A DNA stretch of 7,916 bases from an uncultured Eubacteriales bacterium (lineage in GTDB: Bacteria; Bacillota; Clostridia; Lachnospirales; Anaerotignaceae). The notes under the pieces were generated by a model. It was not told where the DNA came from. It saw only the letters and a list, made by a program, of their open reading frames with translations, and made no database searches. Below, piece by piece: positions 1-6,572 of this stretch. Within the stretch, counting starts at the first letter, position 1, and each line of letters begins with the position of its first letter. Location: contig CAKQPE010000089.1 of NCBI GenBank assembly GCA_934256695.1, forward strand, positions 1-7,916, read 5' to 3'. The position numbers and the translations under genes were made by a program.

Positions 1-921
1 GTATGCATACCATGCACCGCTCTTATTTATTATATCAAGGTCTGCGGCCAGATCGAGTATATCGCCAACCTTTGATACACCTTTTCCGTAAAGAATATCG
101 AACTCAGCCATTTTAAAAGGCGGAGCAACCTTGTTTTTTACAATCTTCGCTCTTGTACGGTTGCCTATTATTTCAGTTCCCTGCTTTATGGCATCTGCTT
201 TTCTTATTTCTATTCTGACAGAAGCATAAAATTTCAAGGCACGTCCGCCTGTTGTTGTTTCAGGGTTTCCGTACATAACACCGATTTTTTCTCTGAGCTG
301 GTTTATGAAAACAACCGAACATTTTGTCTTGCCTATAGAGCCTGTAAGCTTTCTAAGTGCCTGACTCATAAGTCTCGCCTGTAAACCAACATGGCTGTCA
401 CCCATTTCGCCTTCAATCTCAGCCTTAGGTACAAGAGCTGCAACAGAGTCTACTACAATTATATCTATAGCACCGCTTCTTACCATTGTTTCTGCTATTT
501 CAAGTGCTTCTTCGCCGTCATTAGGCTGGGATATATAAAGATTATTTACATCTACACCGAGATTTTTTGCATAAACAGGGTCAAGAGCGTGTTCCGCATC
601 AATATATCCGGCTATACCGCCTCTTTTTTGCACCTCGGCAACCATATGCAAAGCTATTGTTGTCTTTCCCGATGACTCAGGGCCATAAACTTCTATGATT
701 CTTCCCTTAGGTATACCGCCTACACCAAGAGCAACGTCAAGACTTAATGAACCTGTAGGCGTAACTTCAACAGTATATCTGCTGTTGTCACCCAGTTTCA
801 TAATAGAACCTTCACCGAACTTTTTTTCTATCTGGCTTATGGCTGTTTCAAGAGCCTTTCCTTTATCTTCAAATGCTTTCGCCTCGGCAGCGGCAGCTTT
901 TGCACTTTTTTCCTTTGCCAT
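1..921 (-). CDS. recA: Recombinase RecA, 3' part cut off by the window edge
   Basis: RecA is the cytoplasmic ATP-dependent strand-exchange protein of homologous recombination and the co-protease that triggers LexA self-cleavage. The frame is open from the ATG at 921 to base 1, giving 307 codons of a protein usually about 340-360 residues long, so only the C-terminal tail is missing. Visible landmarks are the Walker A motif GPESSGKT (residues 80-87), the Walker B-like strand IDIIVVDSVAAL (152-163), the DNA-binding loop 1 region EIEGEMGDSHVGL (168-180), the FINQLREKIGVMYGNPETTT stretch (205-224) and GGRALKFYASVR (225-236), followed by VKNKVAPPF and SGAWYAY. An Ala/Lys-rich N-terminal extension of about 14 residues precedes the usual start relative to E. 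coli RecA. The AAGGAGA site at 929-935 lies 7 nt upstream of the ATG. The gene follows cinA by 69 bp and has its own promoter and a LexA-like box in that gap. The identification is certain; only the end is unseen. Confidence 0.99.
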   Translation of the reverse strand, partial: MAKEKSAKAAAAEAKAFEDKGKALETAISQIEKKFGEGSIMKLGDNSRYTVEVTPTGSLSLDVALGVGGIPKGRIIEVYGPESSGKTTIALHMVAEVQKRGGIAGYIDAEHALDPVYAKNLGVDVNNLYISQPNDGEEALEIAETMVRSGAIDIIVVDSVAALVPKAEIEGEMGDSHVGLQARLMSQALRKLTGSIGKTKCSVVFINQLREKIGVMYGNPETTTGGRALKFYASVRIEIRKADAIKQGTEIIGNRTRAKIVKNKVAPPFKMAEFDILYGKGVSKVGDILDLAADLDIINKSGAWYAY

Positions 922-951
922 GAACTCATCTCCTTGTATTTCAATCAAATA

Positions 952-963
952 GAACTTATATTC
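952..963. promoter_or_regulatory. Candidate LexA/DinR operator of recA
   Basis: The plus strand reads GAACTTATATTC, matching 10 of 12 positions of the Gram-positive LexA (DinR) box GAACATATGTTC and keeping its GAAC-N4-GTTC-like geometry. It lies just downstream of the recA -10 element, over the expected transcription start. That is a classic repression position and is where LexA sites lie at many Firmicute recA genes. Binding is inferred from sequence only. Confidence 0.7.
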
Positions 964-965
964 TT

Positions 966-994
966 ATATTAGCACATTTTTAGGAACATATCAA
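966..994 (-). promoter_or_regulatory. recA promoter (sigma-A type, extended -10)
   Basis: Read on the minus strand, a -35 hexamer TTGATA (989-994, 5/6 to consensus) is followed by a 17-bp spacer and the -10 hexamer TAATAT (966-971), with the extended -10 dinucleotide TG one base upstream (TGC-TAATAT). The -35 overlaps the TGA stop codon of cinA (991-993). Predicted initiation is near 959, inside the LexA-like box, leaving a short leader before the recA ribosome binding site. This allows recA to be transcribed separately from the upstream genes. Confidence 0.72.
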
Positions 995-2238
995 TCAATT
1001 TGTTCTTCTTTTTCAAGCTCACGTCTAAGCAAATCGAAAACAGCATCTACAGCTCTTGCACGAACAGTTTCTCTTTTTCCGTTAAAATGCATTTGTCTTG
1101 TTATTGTTCTGCTGCCGATTCTAAGTCCTATGCATACTGTACCAACAGGTTTTTCGGGTGTTCCTCCGCTTGGGCCTGCTATTCCGGTTGTAGAAATTCC
1201 TATATAACTTCCTGATGTTTTTGCTATGCCTTCAGCCATTTCCGCAGCAACCTGAACACTTACAACACCGTATTTGTCAATGGTTTCCCTCTTTACTCCG
1301 AGACGTCGTATTTTGGCATCCTCGCAGTAAGTAACAGCACCTTCTATAAATACTTTTGAGATTCCGGCAACATCTGTAAATGCAGATGACACAAGTCCGC
1401 CTGTACATGACTCGCTTACGGCAACAGTTAAATTTTTTTCAATAAGCTTTTTGCATACAACCTCTGATATGGTTGTATTGCCTTCGGCATAAAGGTTATC
1501 ACCAAGACGTTTATGTATTTCTTCCGAAACAGGGTCAATAAGACTGTTTGCTTCTTCGATGGTTTTTGCCTTTGCGGTAAGACGAACTATAACCTCTATG
1601 TTTTTAACATATGTAGCTATTGTAGGATTAGTCTGATTATCAATTAAATCTCTTAAAAGATATTCCGTTGTGCTTTCACCTATTTTCGAAACACGGAGAA
1701 CACGAGATACAAAAACATATTCCTGTTTTGAGGCAAGATACGGTTTTACGTATTCCTCAAACATAGGTATAAGTTCTCTCGGAGGTCCGGGAAGCATGGC
1801 AAGTATCTTTTTGTTGCTGTCAATTATAATTCCCGGTGCTGTTCCGTTATTATTATAAAGCACTATGCTTCCCTCCGGAACAAGTGCCTGTTTAAAGTTG
1901 TTTTCTGTCATAGGACGGTTTATTCTGGCAAAATAATCCTTGAGCATTTCAAGAGCTTTTTTGTCCTCAACAAGTTTTTTGCCGAAATATTTACAGCCGG
2001 TTTCTTTTGTAAGGTCATCTTCCGTAGGGCCAAGACCACCGGAGGTAATAACTATATCACTTCTGGAGAAAGCCTCTGTCATTACTTCTTCAAGTCTTTT
2101 GGCATTATCTCCTACCACTGACTGATGATACATCTCTATACCGAGAGATGAAAGCTGTTTTGAAAGGTATTGAGCATCTGAGTTAAGTATATCTCCCAAA
2201 AGCAGTTCTGTCCCTACCGAAATTATTTCTGCTTTCAA
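991..2238 (-). CDS. cinA: CinA: competence/damage-inducible protein, nicotinamide-nucleotide amidohydrolase family
   Basis: This 415-residue protein has the full two-domain CinA layout. The N-terminal MoaB/MogA-like domain (COG1058 type, about residues 3-170) carries SVGTELLLGDILNS (7-20) and TSGGLGPTEDD (65-75). The C-terminal PncC-type domain (about 255-410) carries SESCTGG (275-281) and GIAGPSGGTPEKPVGTV (352-368). PncC domains deamidate nicotinamide mononucleotide to nicotinic acid mononucleotide in pyridine-nucleotide salvage, and COG1058 domains have been linked to ADP-ribose pyrophosphatase activity. Both activities are family knowledge, not shown here. The start is TTG at 2236-2238, because MKAEIISVGTELL is the canonical N-terminus and GAGGTG (2246-2251) lies 7 nt upstream. 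That site overlaps the pgsA stop codon, so translation is probably coupled. In Firmicutes cinA is typically beside recA, and its product has been connected with competence and RecA, as the next gene here agrees. Confidence 0.97.
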   Translation of the reverse strand: MKAEIISVGTELLLGDILNSDAQYLSKQLSSLGIEMYHQSVVGDNAKRLEEVMTEAFSRSDIVITSGGLGPTEDDLTKETGCKYFGKKLVEDKKALEMLKDYFARINRPMTENNFKQALVPEGSIVLYNNNGTAPGIIIDSNKKILAMLPGPPRELIPMFEEYVKPYLASKQEYVFVSRVLRVSKIGESTTEYLLRDLIDNQTNPTIATYVKNIEVIVRLTAKAKTIEEANSLIDPVSEEIHKRLGDNLYAEGNTTISEVVCKKLIEKNLTVAVSESCTGGLVSSAFTDVAGISKVFIEGAVTYCEDAKIRRLGVKRETIDKYGVVSVQVAAEMAEGIAKTSGSYIGISTTGIAGPSGGTPEKPVGTVCIGLRIGSRTITRQMHFNGKRETVRARAVDAVFDLLRRELEKEEQID

Positions 2239-2245
2239 TTCGTTT

Positions 2246-2251
2246 CACCTC
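2246..2251 (-). promoter_or_regulatory. Ribosome binding site fixing the TTG start of cinA
   Basis: GAGGTG on the minus strand lies 7 nt before TTG (2236-2238) and shares bases with the pgsA stop codon TGA (2250-2252). No ATG lies close enough to compete, so the site supports TTG initiation and stop-to-start coupling. Confidence 0.8.
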
Positions 2252-2795
2252 AGCCTTTAAGTACATTTATGTTTTTAACTATATAATCCACGCCCGATAC
2301 GACAGTAAAGAACGCCGCAACGTAAATGAGTATTCTTCCCAGTGCATGGCCGGCAACACCGCCTATGCCGGATATAACAACTATTATCATTATCATCTGA
2401 CTTACAGTTTTTATTTTTCCCCACCAGCTTGCGGCTATTACTACGCCGTTTTCAACTGCTATAAGTCTAAAACCGGTTATTATAAACTCACGGCTTATTA
2501 TTATTATAACAATCCATGCAGGTATATCACCCATTGAAACCATGGAAATCATGGCAGATGAAACAAGAAGTTTGTCTGCAAGCGGATCCATAAATTTACC
2601 GAAATTAGTTACCAGATTATATTTTCTTGCTATGTGTCCGTCAAGATAATCCGTAAATGACGCAAGTATAAATATAACAACGGCAATATATCTGTTTAAA
2701 GGTGCAGGCACAAGGCTGCTTAAAAGAACAACAACAAATATGGGTATCATAATAACCCTTAATAAAGTAAGCTTATTAGGCAGATTCATCTGCAT
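2250..2795 (-). CDS. pgsA: CDP-diacylglycerol--glycerol-3-phosphate 3-phosphatidyltransferase
   Basis: PgsA is an integral membrane enzyme that transfers a phosphatidyl group from CDP-diacylglycerol to glycerol 3-phosphate, giving phosphatidylglycerol phosphate, the committed step to phosphatidylglycerol and cardiolipin. The CDP-alcohol phosphotransferase signature D-x2-DG-x2-AR-x8-G-x3-D-x3-D is complete at residues 49-74 (starts DYLDGHIARK, ends GKFMDPLAD). Several hydrophobic helices are visible, near residues 12-28, 36-48, 91-103, 133-146 and 155-168. The frame extends to a GTG at 2804, but AGGAG (2806-2810) is only 1 nt from it. The ATG at 2793-2795 has a 10-nt spacing and gives MQMNLPNKLTLLRV, which matches the family N-terminus, so I chose it (181 residues, normal length). 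The gene sits 34 bp after rimO and 11 bp before cinA, in one transcription unit. Another CDP-alcohol transferase specificity is possible in principle, but context and length favour PgsA. Confidence 0.96.
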   Translation of the reverse strand: MQMNLPNKLTLLRVIMIPIFVVVLLSSLVPAPLNRYIAVVIFILASFTDYLDGHIARKYNLVTNFGKFMDPLADKLLVSSAMISMVSMGDIPAWIVIIIISREFIITGFRLIAVENGVVIAASWWGKIKTVSQMIMIIVVISGIGGVAGHALGRILIYVAAFFTVVSGVDYIVKNINVLKG

Positions 2796-2805
2796 AAAAG
2801 CCACA

Positions 2806-2810
2806 CTCCT
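2806..2810 (-). promoter_or_regulatory. Ribosome binding site that decides the pgsA start
   Basis: AGGAG on the minus strand is only 1 nt from the in-frame GTG (2802-2804) but 10 nt from the ATG at 2793-2795. This spacing argues for the ATG as the true start and against the longer reading. Confidence 0.65.
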
Positions 2811-2829
2811 TTCGTTTTACAGCTAAAAA

Positions 2830-4170
2830 TTATTTTTTCAGTTCACCATAAAGGTCATAATCGCTTGATGTTGTAATTATAACATCAACAAAATCACCTG
2901 TAAGCAATTCTTCATCACTGTTTACAAACACAAGCCCATCTATTTCAGGTGCATCTCTGTAGCTTCTTGTGCAATATATGTTATCATCGGGAAGTTTGCC
3001 TTCTACTATTACTTTAAGTTCTTTTCCCACAAATGTACGGCATTTTTCGGCAGAGACGTTTCTCTGTATATCCATTATAATTTCCTTACGTTCTTCTTTA
3101 AGTTCCTCAGGAATTTGTCCGTCCATTTCCGCAGCCGGTGTTCCTTCTTCTTGAGAATAAGTAAATACTCCAAGGCGGTCAAATTTTACTTCTTTAACAA
3201 ATTCTGCAAGCTCGCCAAACTCCTCACCTGTCTCCTGCGGAAAACCTGTGATAATACTTGTTCTTATTGTAATATCAGGCATTAATTTTCTTAACTTTGC
3301 TACCTTTTCTTTTATAAGCTTTGCTGTTGAGCGTCTGCCCATTCTTTTCAGCACTGTATCACTGCCGTGCTGAACAGGCATATCAAGGTAGTGAAGTATT
3401 TTTTCTTCCTTTGCCATAACCTCTATTGTCTTGTCTGTTATATTTTCAGGATAACAGTAAAGGAGTCTTATCCATTGGATACCTTCTATTTTGCAGAGAT
3501 TTTCCAAAAGTTCATGAAGTCTGCTTTCGCCATAAATATCTTTGCCATAAACAGATGTATCCTGTGCAACAAGTATAAGTTCTTTTATTCCCTGTTCGGC
3601 AAGCTGTTTTGCTTCTTCAATAAGGCTTTCCATTGTACGGCTTCTGTAAGCACCTCTGAGATATGGTATAACACAATATGTACAACGGCTGTCACAACCT
3701 TCTGCGATTTTCAAATATGCAAAATGTCCGGCTGTGGTAACTATTCTGTTTACACTGTTCTGTTCGTCTTTCATTACTTTCCCGAATTCGCCCAGATTTT
3801 TATACTTTTTGCCTTTCATAACGGTTTTAATCGCCTCCGCAATATTTTCATATTCAGTAGTGCCTAAAACTGCATCAATTTCAGGAATTTCGTCAAATAT
3901 TTCTTTTTCATATCTCTGACCGAGGCAGCCTGTAACAATAATGCCTTTACAATTACCGTCTTCTTTAAGTTTGCCTGCCTGAAGAATATTGTCAATACTT
4001 TCTTCAAGTGCATCTTTTATAAAACAGCATGTATTTATTATTATTACATCTGCCTTTTCTTCTTCCTGAATAATATTTATCCCTTCTCTGCGGCATATGC
4101 CAAGCATAACTTCGCTGTCTACAAGGTTTTTGTCACAGCCAAGGGATATAAAAGCCACATTAATATCCAA
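2830..4170 (-). CDS. rimO: Ribosomal protein S12 methylthiotransferase RimO
   Basis: RimO is a cytoplasmic radical-SAM enzyme that adds a methylthio group to the beta carbon of a conserved aspartate in ribosomal protein S12. The 446-residue length is normal. The N-terminal MTTase domain holds the three cysteines for the auxiliary iron-sulfur cluster: C12 (SLGCDKNLVDSE), C48 (INTCCF) and C82 (TGCLGQRY). The radical-SAM domain has the CxxxCxxC motif at C159, C163 and C166, followed by VIPYLRGAYRSR. The C-terminal part from about residue 376 fits a TRAM domain. GCDKNLVDSE and the LRGAYRSR form separate RimO from the related tRNA enzymes MiaB and MtaB. The start is TTG at 4168-4170, giving MDINVAFISLGC, with GGAGG (4180-4184) 9 nt upstream. 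It is the first gene of the rimO-pgsA-cinA-recA run and has a promoter just upstream. Confidence 0.97.
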   Translation of the reverse strand: MDINVAFISLGCDKNLVDSEVMLGICRREGINIIQEEEKADVIIINTCCFIKDALEESIDNILQAGKLKEDGNCKGIIVTGCLGQRYEKEIFDEIPEIDAVLGTTEYENIAEAIKTVMKGKKYKNLGEFGKVMKDEQNSVNRIVTTAGHFAYLKIAEGCDSRCTYCVIPYLRGAYRSRTMESLIEEAKQLAEQGIKELILVAQDTSVYGKDIYGESRLHELLENLCKIEGIQWIRLLYCYPENITDKTIEVMAKEEKILHYLDMPVQHGSDTVLKRMGRRSTAKLIKEKVAKLRKLMPDITIRTSIITGFPQETGEEFGELAEFVKEVKFDRLGVFTYSQEEGTPAAEMDGQIPEELKEERKEIIMDIQRNVSAEKCRTFVGKELKVIVEGKLPDDNIYCTRSYRDAPEIDGLVFVNSDEELLTGDFVDVIITTSSDYDLYGELKK

Positions 4171-4179
4171 ATAAAATTA

Positions 4180-4184
4180 CCTCC
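4180..4184 (-). promoter_or_regulatory. Ribosome binding site for the TTG start of rimO
   Basis: GGAGG on the minus strand lies 9 nt before TTG (4168-4170). Because RimO proteins begin only a few residues before the SLGC motif, this strong site supports a TTG start rather than a missing ATG. Confidence 0.78.
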
Positions 4185-4205
4185 AAAATAAATTTTTATC
4201 TTTTT

Positions 4206-4234
4206 ATTTTAACATTTTTGTACTTCTAAAACAA
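4206..4234 (-). promoter_or_regulatory. Promoter candidate for the rimO-pgsA-cinA-recA unit
   Basis: On the minus strand, TTGTTT (4229-4234, 3/6 to the -35 consensus) is followed by a 17-bp spacer and TAAAAT (4206-4211, 5/6 to the -10 consensus). A TGT directly before the -10 makes it an extended -10, which offsets the weak -35. Initiation near 4199 would leave a short leader with the GGAGG site. It lies downstream of the terminator of the preceding gene, as expected for the first promoter of the cluster. Confidence 0.6.
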
Positions 4235-4321
4235 CTAAAAAATAAAAAACCACTGACTCTTAACTGCCAATCTGCCGGATATTACGGTATACAATATTTA
4301 CTGCCCGTTCAAATACCATAT

Positions 4322-4367
4322 CAAAACAAAAAGGCACACGAACTGCTTTTTTACAATTTGTGTGCCT
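4322..4367 (-). terminator. Intrinsic terminator after the 674-residue repeat protein gene
   Basis: Arms AGGCACAC (4332-4339) and GTGTGCCT (4360-4367) form an 8-bp GC-containing stem. It can extend by three further pairs, one of them a G-U type. On the minus strand the stem is followed directly by TTTTGTTTTGA. It lies about 40 bp past the stop codon of the 674-residue gene and separates it from the rimO promoter. The plus-strand side lacks a comparable T run, so it appears to work in the minus direction. Confidence 0.85.
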
Positions 4368-4404
4368 ATAAAATCATTTTTACTTATATGTGACCTTCCA
4401 TTGG

Positions 4405-6429
4405 TTATTTTGTTCTAAAAAATACAGTTTGTTTATCGCTATCCCAAAAAAATTCATATCCCGTTTCCCTACTAAAAATATTTACCCAATCTCTAAAAGA
4501 AATATAGGCAGTCCCATTTTTTAAATCTACGTTTGTAAATAGTTCTTTTTTTATGTTATTTATTAACATATAATTGCCTTTTGTATATATTTTTATTTTT
4601 CTTAATCCCCATAGTATTTCTATATATTTTTCATTTTCATCATATGTAAAGTAGTTGCTATCTAAATTAAAAACTAAATTTGTAAACTCTCTGAGCGGAA
4701 CCATTATTCTGTTGTCTTTTAAATAACATTCATTTTCTAAATTATATTTTTTCGAATTAATTGAAATAGAATTACTGTTTACAACAATTCTTTCAAATGC
4801 AAAAATCGGATATTCAATTTCCATAGTTCTTTCTTGTTGAACAACAAATTTATTGTTTATTATAATATTTCCATTTGAACTGTTAAATAAATTATCATCA
4901 TATTTACCGTTTATTATCATCAAAGGATAATTATAGGTATAATCTCTATATGATATATCTGGTTTTTCTATTATTGCTTCACCCATTTCAACTGCAATAT
5001 TTTCTATTTTTATTTTGGATGGCACACTACTTTCGGATATGACAGATATTTTCATTATTCCATTGCCATCAACAAAACAATTTGCTTCTATATCTCCTTC
5101 TGTTGACATTGTAAACAGGTCATTAAAACGTAAGGAACCGACTTTAAAATAAATCGAATGGTTTTCTTTTAATGCTCCTGCCGTTTCTTCTGATATTACT
5201 ATTTCTTTGGGCTGACATATATCTGCCCGGAAAGGAATACTGCTTCCCACAGAATTAATACTTATTATATTTCCGGATGACAATCTGCGATTGAATCTAC
5301 CGGTCATTTCAGATTCGGTTATCAAATTTTCTCTTTCAATAACTATAGGACCGTTTCCGTTTTGTGTTTCTTGTTCTTCATTCTCCTGCCTTATGGCACA
5401 AAAACATTCATTTATTGTTTTCGCATTTGCTTTTTCTTCATTTGTACTGTACATTAATGGTAAATAATATGTTTTTCTCATTTCATAATTTTTATTATTC
5501 TCACGTTTTAAAATAATGTTGCTTATTGTAATTGCAGAAGCATGTGTGCTTTCTTTATTGACCTTAAAACATATCATTTCGTCATTAATTATTTTATAGT
5601 CAACACCAATATCTCCCTCTGTTTTTATCATCAAAGGCTGCATAAAAAGCATATCTTTCACATACAAATAAAATTCATTTTCTTTTTTTAACGCACCTGC
5701 GTTCTTTTCAGTAACTACTATTGATTTTGGATAAATATAATTACCTAATGCCGTACCTGTTCCGCCCTCGGTAGTAAAAATTATATCATCTGTCACGACA
5801 TTTAAATTTTTTTGTATTTTTGGCAGACTGTATGGATTGTATTTTTCCAATATAAAAATTCTATCACTTATAAGTATATCTTCGCTATATCCAGAAAAAA
5901 TATTATCTTTAAGATTTTTTTCTGTAGATATGTATAGTTTTTCTCTATATTCAAAATTTTCATCTGTCTTTTTCTCTATTAATTTTTTGTCAAAATTTGC
6001 CGAGATTTCAATAGATGTATAAGAATCACTTGTACTTTCTTTTTCGACACTTATTGCAAGTATGTTATTTTCTATAATACTGACATTCAATTCTAAGTCA
6101 CCGGCGGTGGTTTTTAAATCGACATCATTTAATATAAGATTATCCAAAGTCAGATATATTTTTTCACCCTTTTTAAGCAATCCGGGTTTAGATTCATTTA
6201 TTTCAATTTTTGAACCGCAGGCAGTATTATTATCAATTAAATTATAGTAACCTTTAGTATAAAATTCTAAATATCCGTTATCCAAATAAGTTGTAACATT
6301 ACATTTTTCCGGTTCCATATTTAAATAAGCGACTGAATTTGTTTTATTTAATTCGTCTCCAAAAATATAATTAGACGTTGTTAAAATATTTATTAATAAT
6401 AAACACACTAAAAATTTAAACAGTCTCAT
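4405..6429 (-). CDS. Secreted repeat protein with a C-terminal copper amine oxidase N-terminal-type (stalk) domain
   Basis: I do not recognise a specific function. The 674-residue product starts with a typical signal peptide (MRLFKFLVCLLLINILTTSNYIFG, positively charged end then hydrophobic core to about residue 24), so it is probably exported. Residues 73-480 hold three diverged copies of a module of about 73 residues (see the repeat entry). The last part, about residues 548-674, fits the Cu_amine_oxidN1/stalk domain family common in secreted Clostridia and Paenibacillus proteins: SNSISINSKKYNLEN, then RIMVPLREFTNL (574-585), an ITYD-like FTYDENEKYIEI, and a second half YISFRDWVNIFSRETGYEFFWDSDKQTVFF. 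No catalytic motif, LPxTG anchor or C-terminal membrane helix is visible. The ATG at 6427-6429 has GAGGTGA (6435-6441) 5 nt upstream. The gene is monocistronic in appearance, with its own terminator. GC is clearly lower than its neighbours (hand counts 13/60 at 5881-5940 and 19/60 at 5041-5100, against 23/60 in rimO at 3541-3600). A structural, adhesive or wall-associated role is inference. Confidence 0.85.
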   Translation of the reverse strand: MRLFKFLVCLLLINILTTSNYIFGDELNKTNSVAYLNMEPEKCNVTTYLDNGYLEFYTKGYYNLIDNNTACGSKIEINESKPGLLKKGEKIYLTLDNLILNDVDLKTTAGDLELNVSIIENNILAISVEKESTSDSYTSIEISANFDKKLIEKKTDENFEYREKLYISTEKNLKDNIFSGYSEDILISDRIFILEKYNPYSLPKIQKNLNVVTDDIIFTTEGGTGTALGNYIYPKSIVVTEKNAGALKKENEFYLYVKDMLFMQPLMIKTEGDIGVDYKIINDEMICFKVNKESTHASAITISNIILKRENNKNYEMRKTYYLPLMYSTNEEKANAKTINECFCAIRQENEEQETQNGNGPIVIERENLITESEMTGRFNRRLSSGNIISINSVGSSIPFRADICQPKEIVISEETAGALKENHSIYFKVGSLRFNDLFTMSTEGDIEANCFVDGNGIMKISVISESSVPSKIKIENIAVEMGEAIIEKPDISYRDYTYNYPLMIINGKYDDNLFNSSNGNIIINNKFVVQQERTMEIEYPIFAFERIVVNSNSISINSKKYNLENECYLKDNRIMVPLREFTNLVFNLDSNYFTYDENEKYIEILWGLRKIKIYTKGNYMLINNIKKELFTNVDLKNGTAYISFRDWVNIFSRETGYEFFWDSDKQTVFFRTK
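4990..6213 (-). repeat. Three diverged protein-level repeats inside the secreted protein
   Basis: Three modules align by eye at residues 73-145 (5995-6213), 235-307 (5509-5727) and 408-480 (4990-5208). The shared pattern is an I-V-I strand, then E-x-x-x-G-x-LK, a YL/YF-x-V strand, T-x-GD-I/L, an ISV-like strand, then ES-T/S and an I-x-I-x-N end. Clear anchors are PGLLKKGEKIYL / AGALKKENEFYL / AGALKENHSIYF, and TTAGDLE / KTEGDIG / STEGDIE, and VEKEST / VNKEST / VISESS. Spacing between copies is 161 and 173 residues, with variable linkers. Units 2 and 3 look closest to each other. This indicates old tandem duplication of a beta-rich module. Confidence 0.75.
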
Positions 6430-6450
6430 TTAAATCACCTCAATATGTTT

Positions 6451-6486
6451 AAATAACTATAAAAATTATAGTTTTTATAGTTATTT
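6451..6486. repeat. Perfect 15-bp AT-only inverted repeat
   Basis: Arms AAATAACTATAAAAA (6451-6465) and TTTTTATAGTTATTT (6472-6486) are exact reverse complements around a 6-base loop TTATAG. The repeat lies between the Mrr-family gene and the secreted-protein gene, 22 bp upstream of the latter's ATG. It overlaps its best promoter candidate. It could be an operator dyad or a weak bidirectional terminator; it has no GC pairs beyond one per arm, so hairpin stability is low. Confidence 0.85.
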
Positions 6487-6503
6487 CTATACCGTAATGG
6501 TAA
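6474..6503 (-). promoter_or_regulatory. Weak promoter candidate for the secreted repeat protein gene
   Basis: On the minus strand, TTACCA (6498-6503, 4/6 to the -35 consensus), an 18-bp spacer and TATAAA (6474-6479, 5/6 to the -10 consensus). Initiation would fall near 6467 inside the 15-bp inverted repeat, leaving a short leader to the GAGGTGA site. In DNA this AT-rich, -10-like hexamers are common by chance, so confidence is limited. Confidence 0.35.
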
Positions 6504-6572
6504 CAAAAGAATCATAATCTTTGATTTAATCTCATTAAAACATACTCGTTTATCTCAATCACAATTATAAAA

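Noticed and set aside
391..952. Plus-strand frames opposite recA
   Set aside because: They are antisense shadows of recA, whose coding identity is unambiguous.
982..1004. GAACA...TGTTC inverted pair as a LexA box
   Set aside because: The half sites are separated by far more than the 4 bases needed, and the right half is inside the cinA coding end. The box at 952-963 has the correct spacing.
3367..3867. 166-codon plus-strand frame
   Set aside because: It lies entirely antisense to rimO, is rich in Phe, Cys and Tyr as expected from reading a real gene backwards, and has no start signal.
4283..4312. TTGAAC-based promoter upstream of rimO
   Set aside because: TTGAAC on the minus strand has no good -10 hexamer at 16-18 bp; the extended -10 promoter at 4206-4234 is better.
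6451..6486. The AT-only dyad as a clear terminator of the Mrr-family gene
   Set aside because: The stem is nearly all A-T pairs, lies about 90 bp after the stop codon and is not followed by a T run on the minus strand, so I list it only as an inverted repeat.
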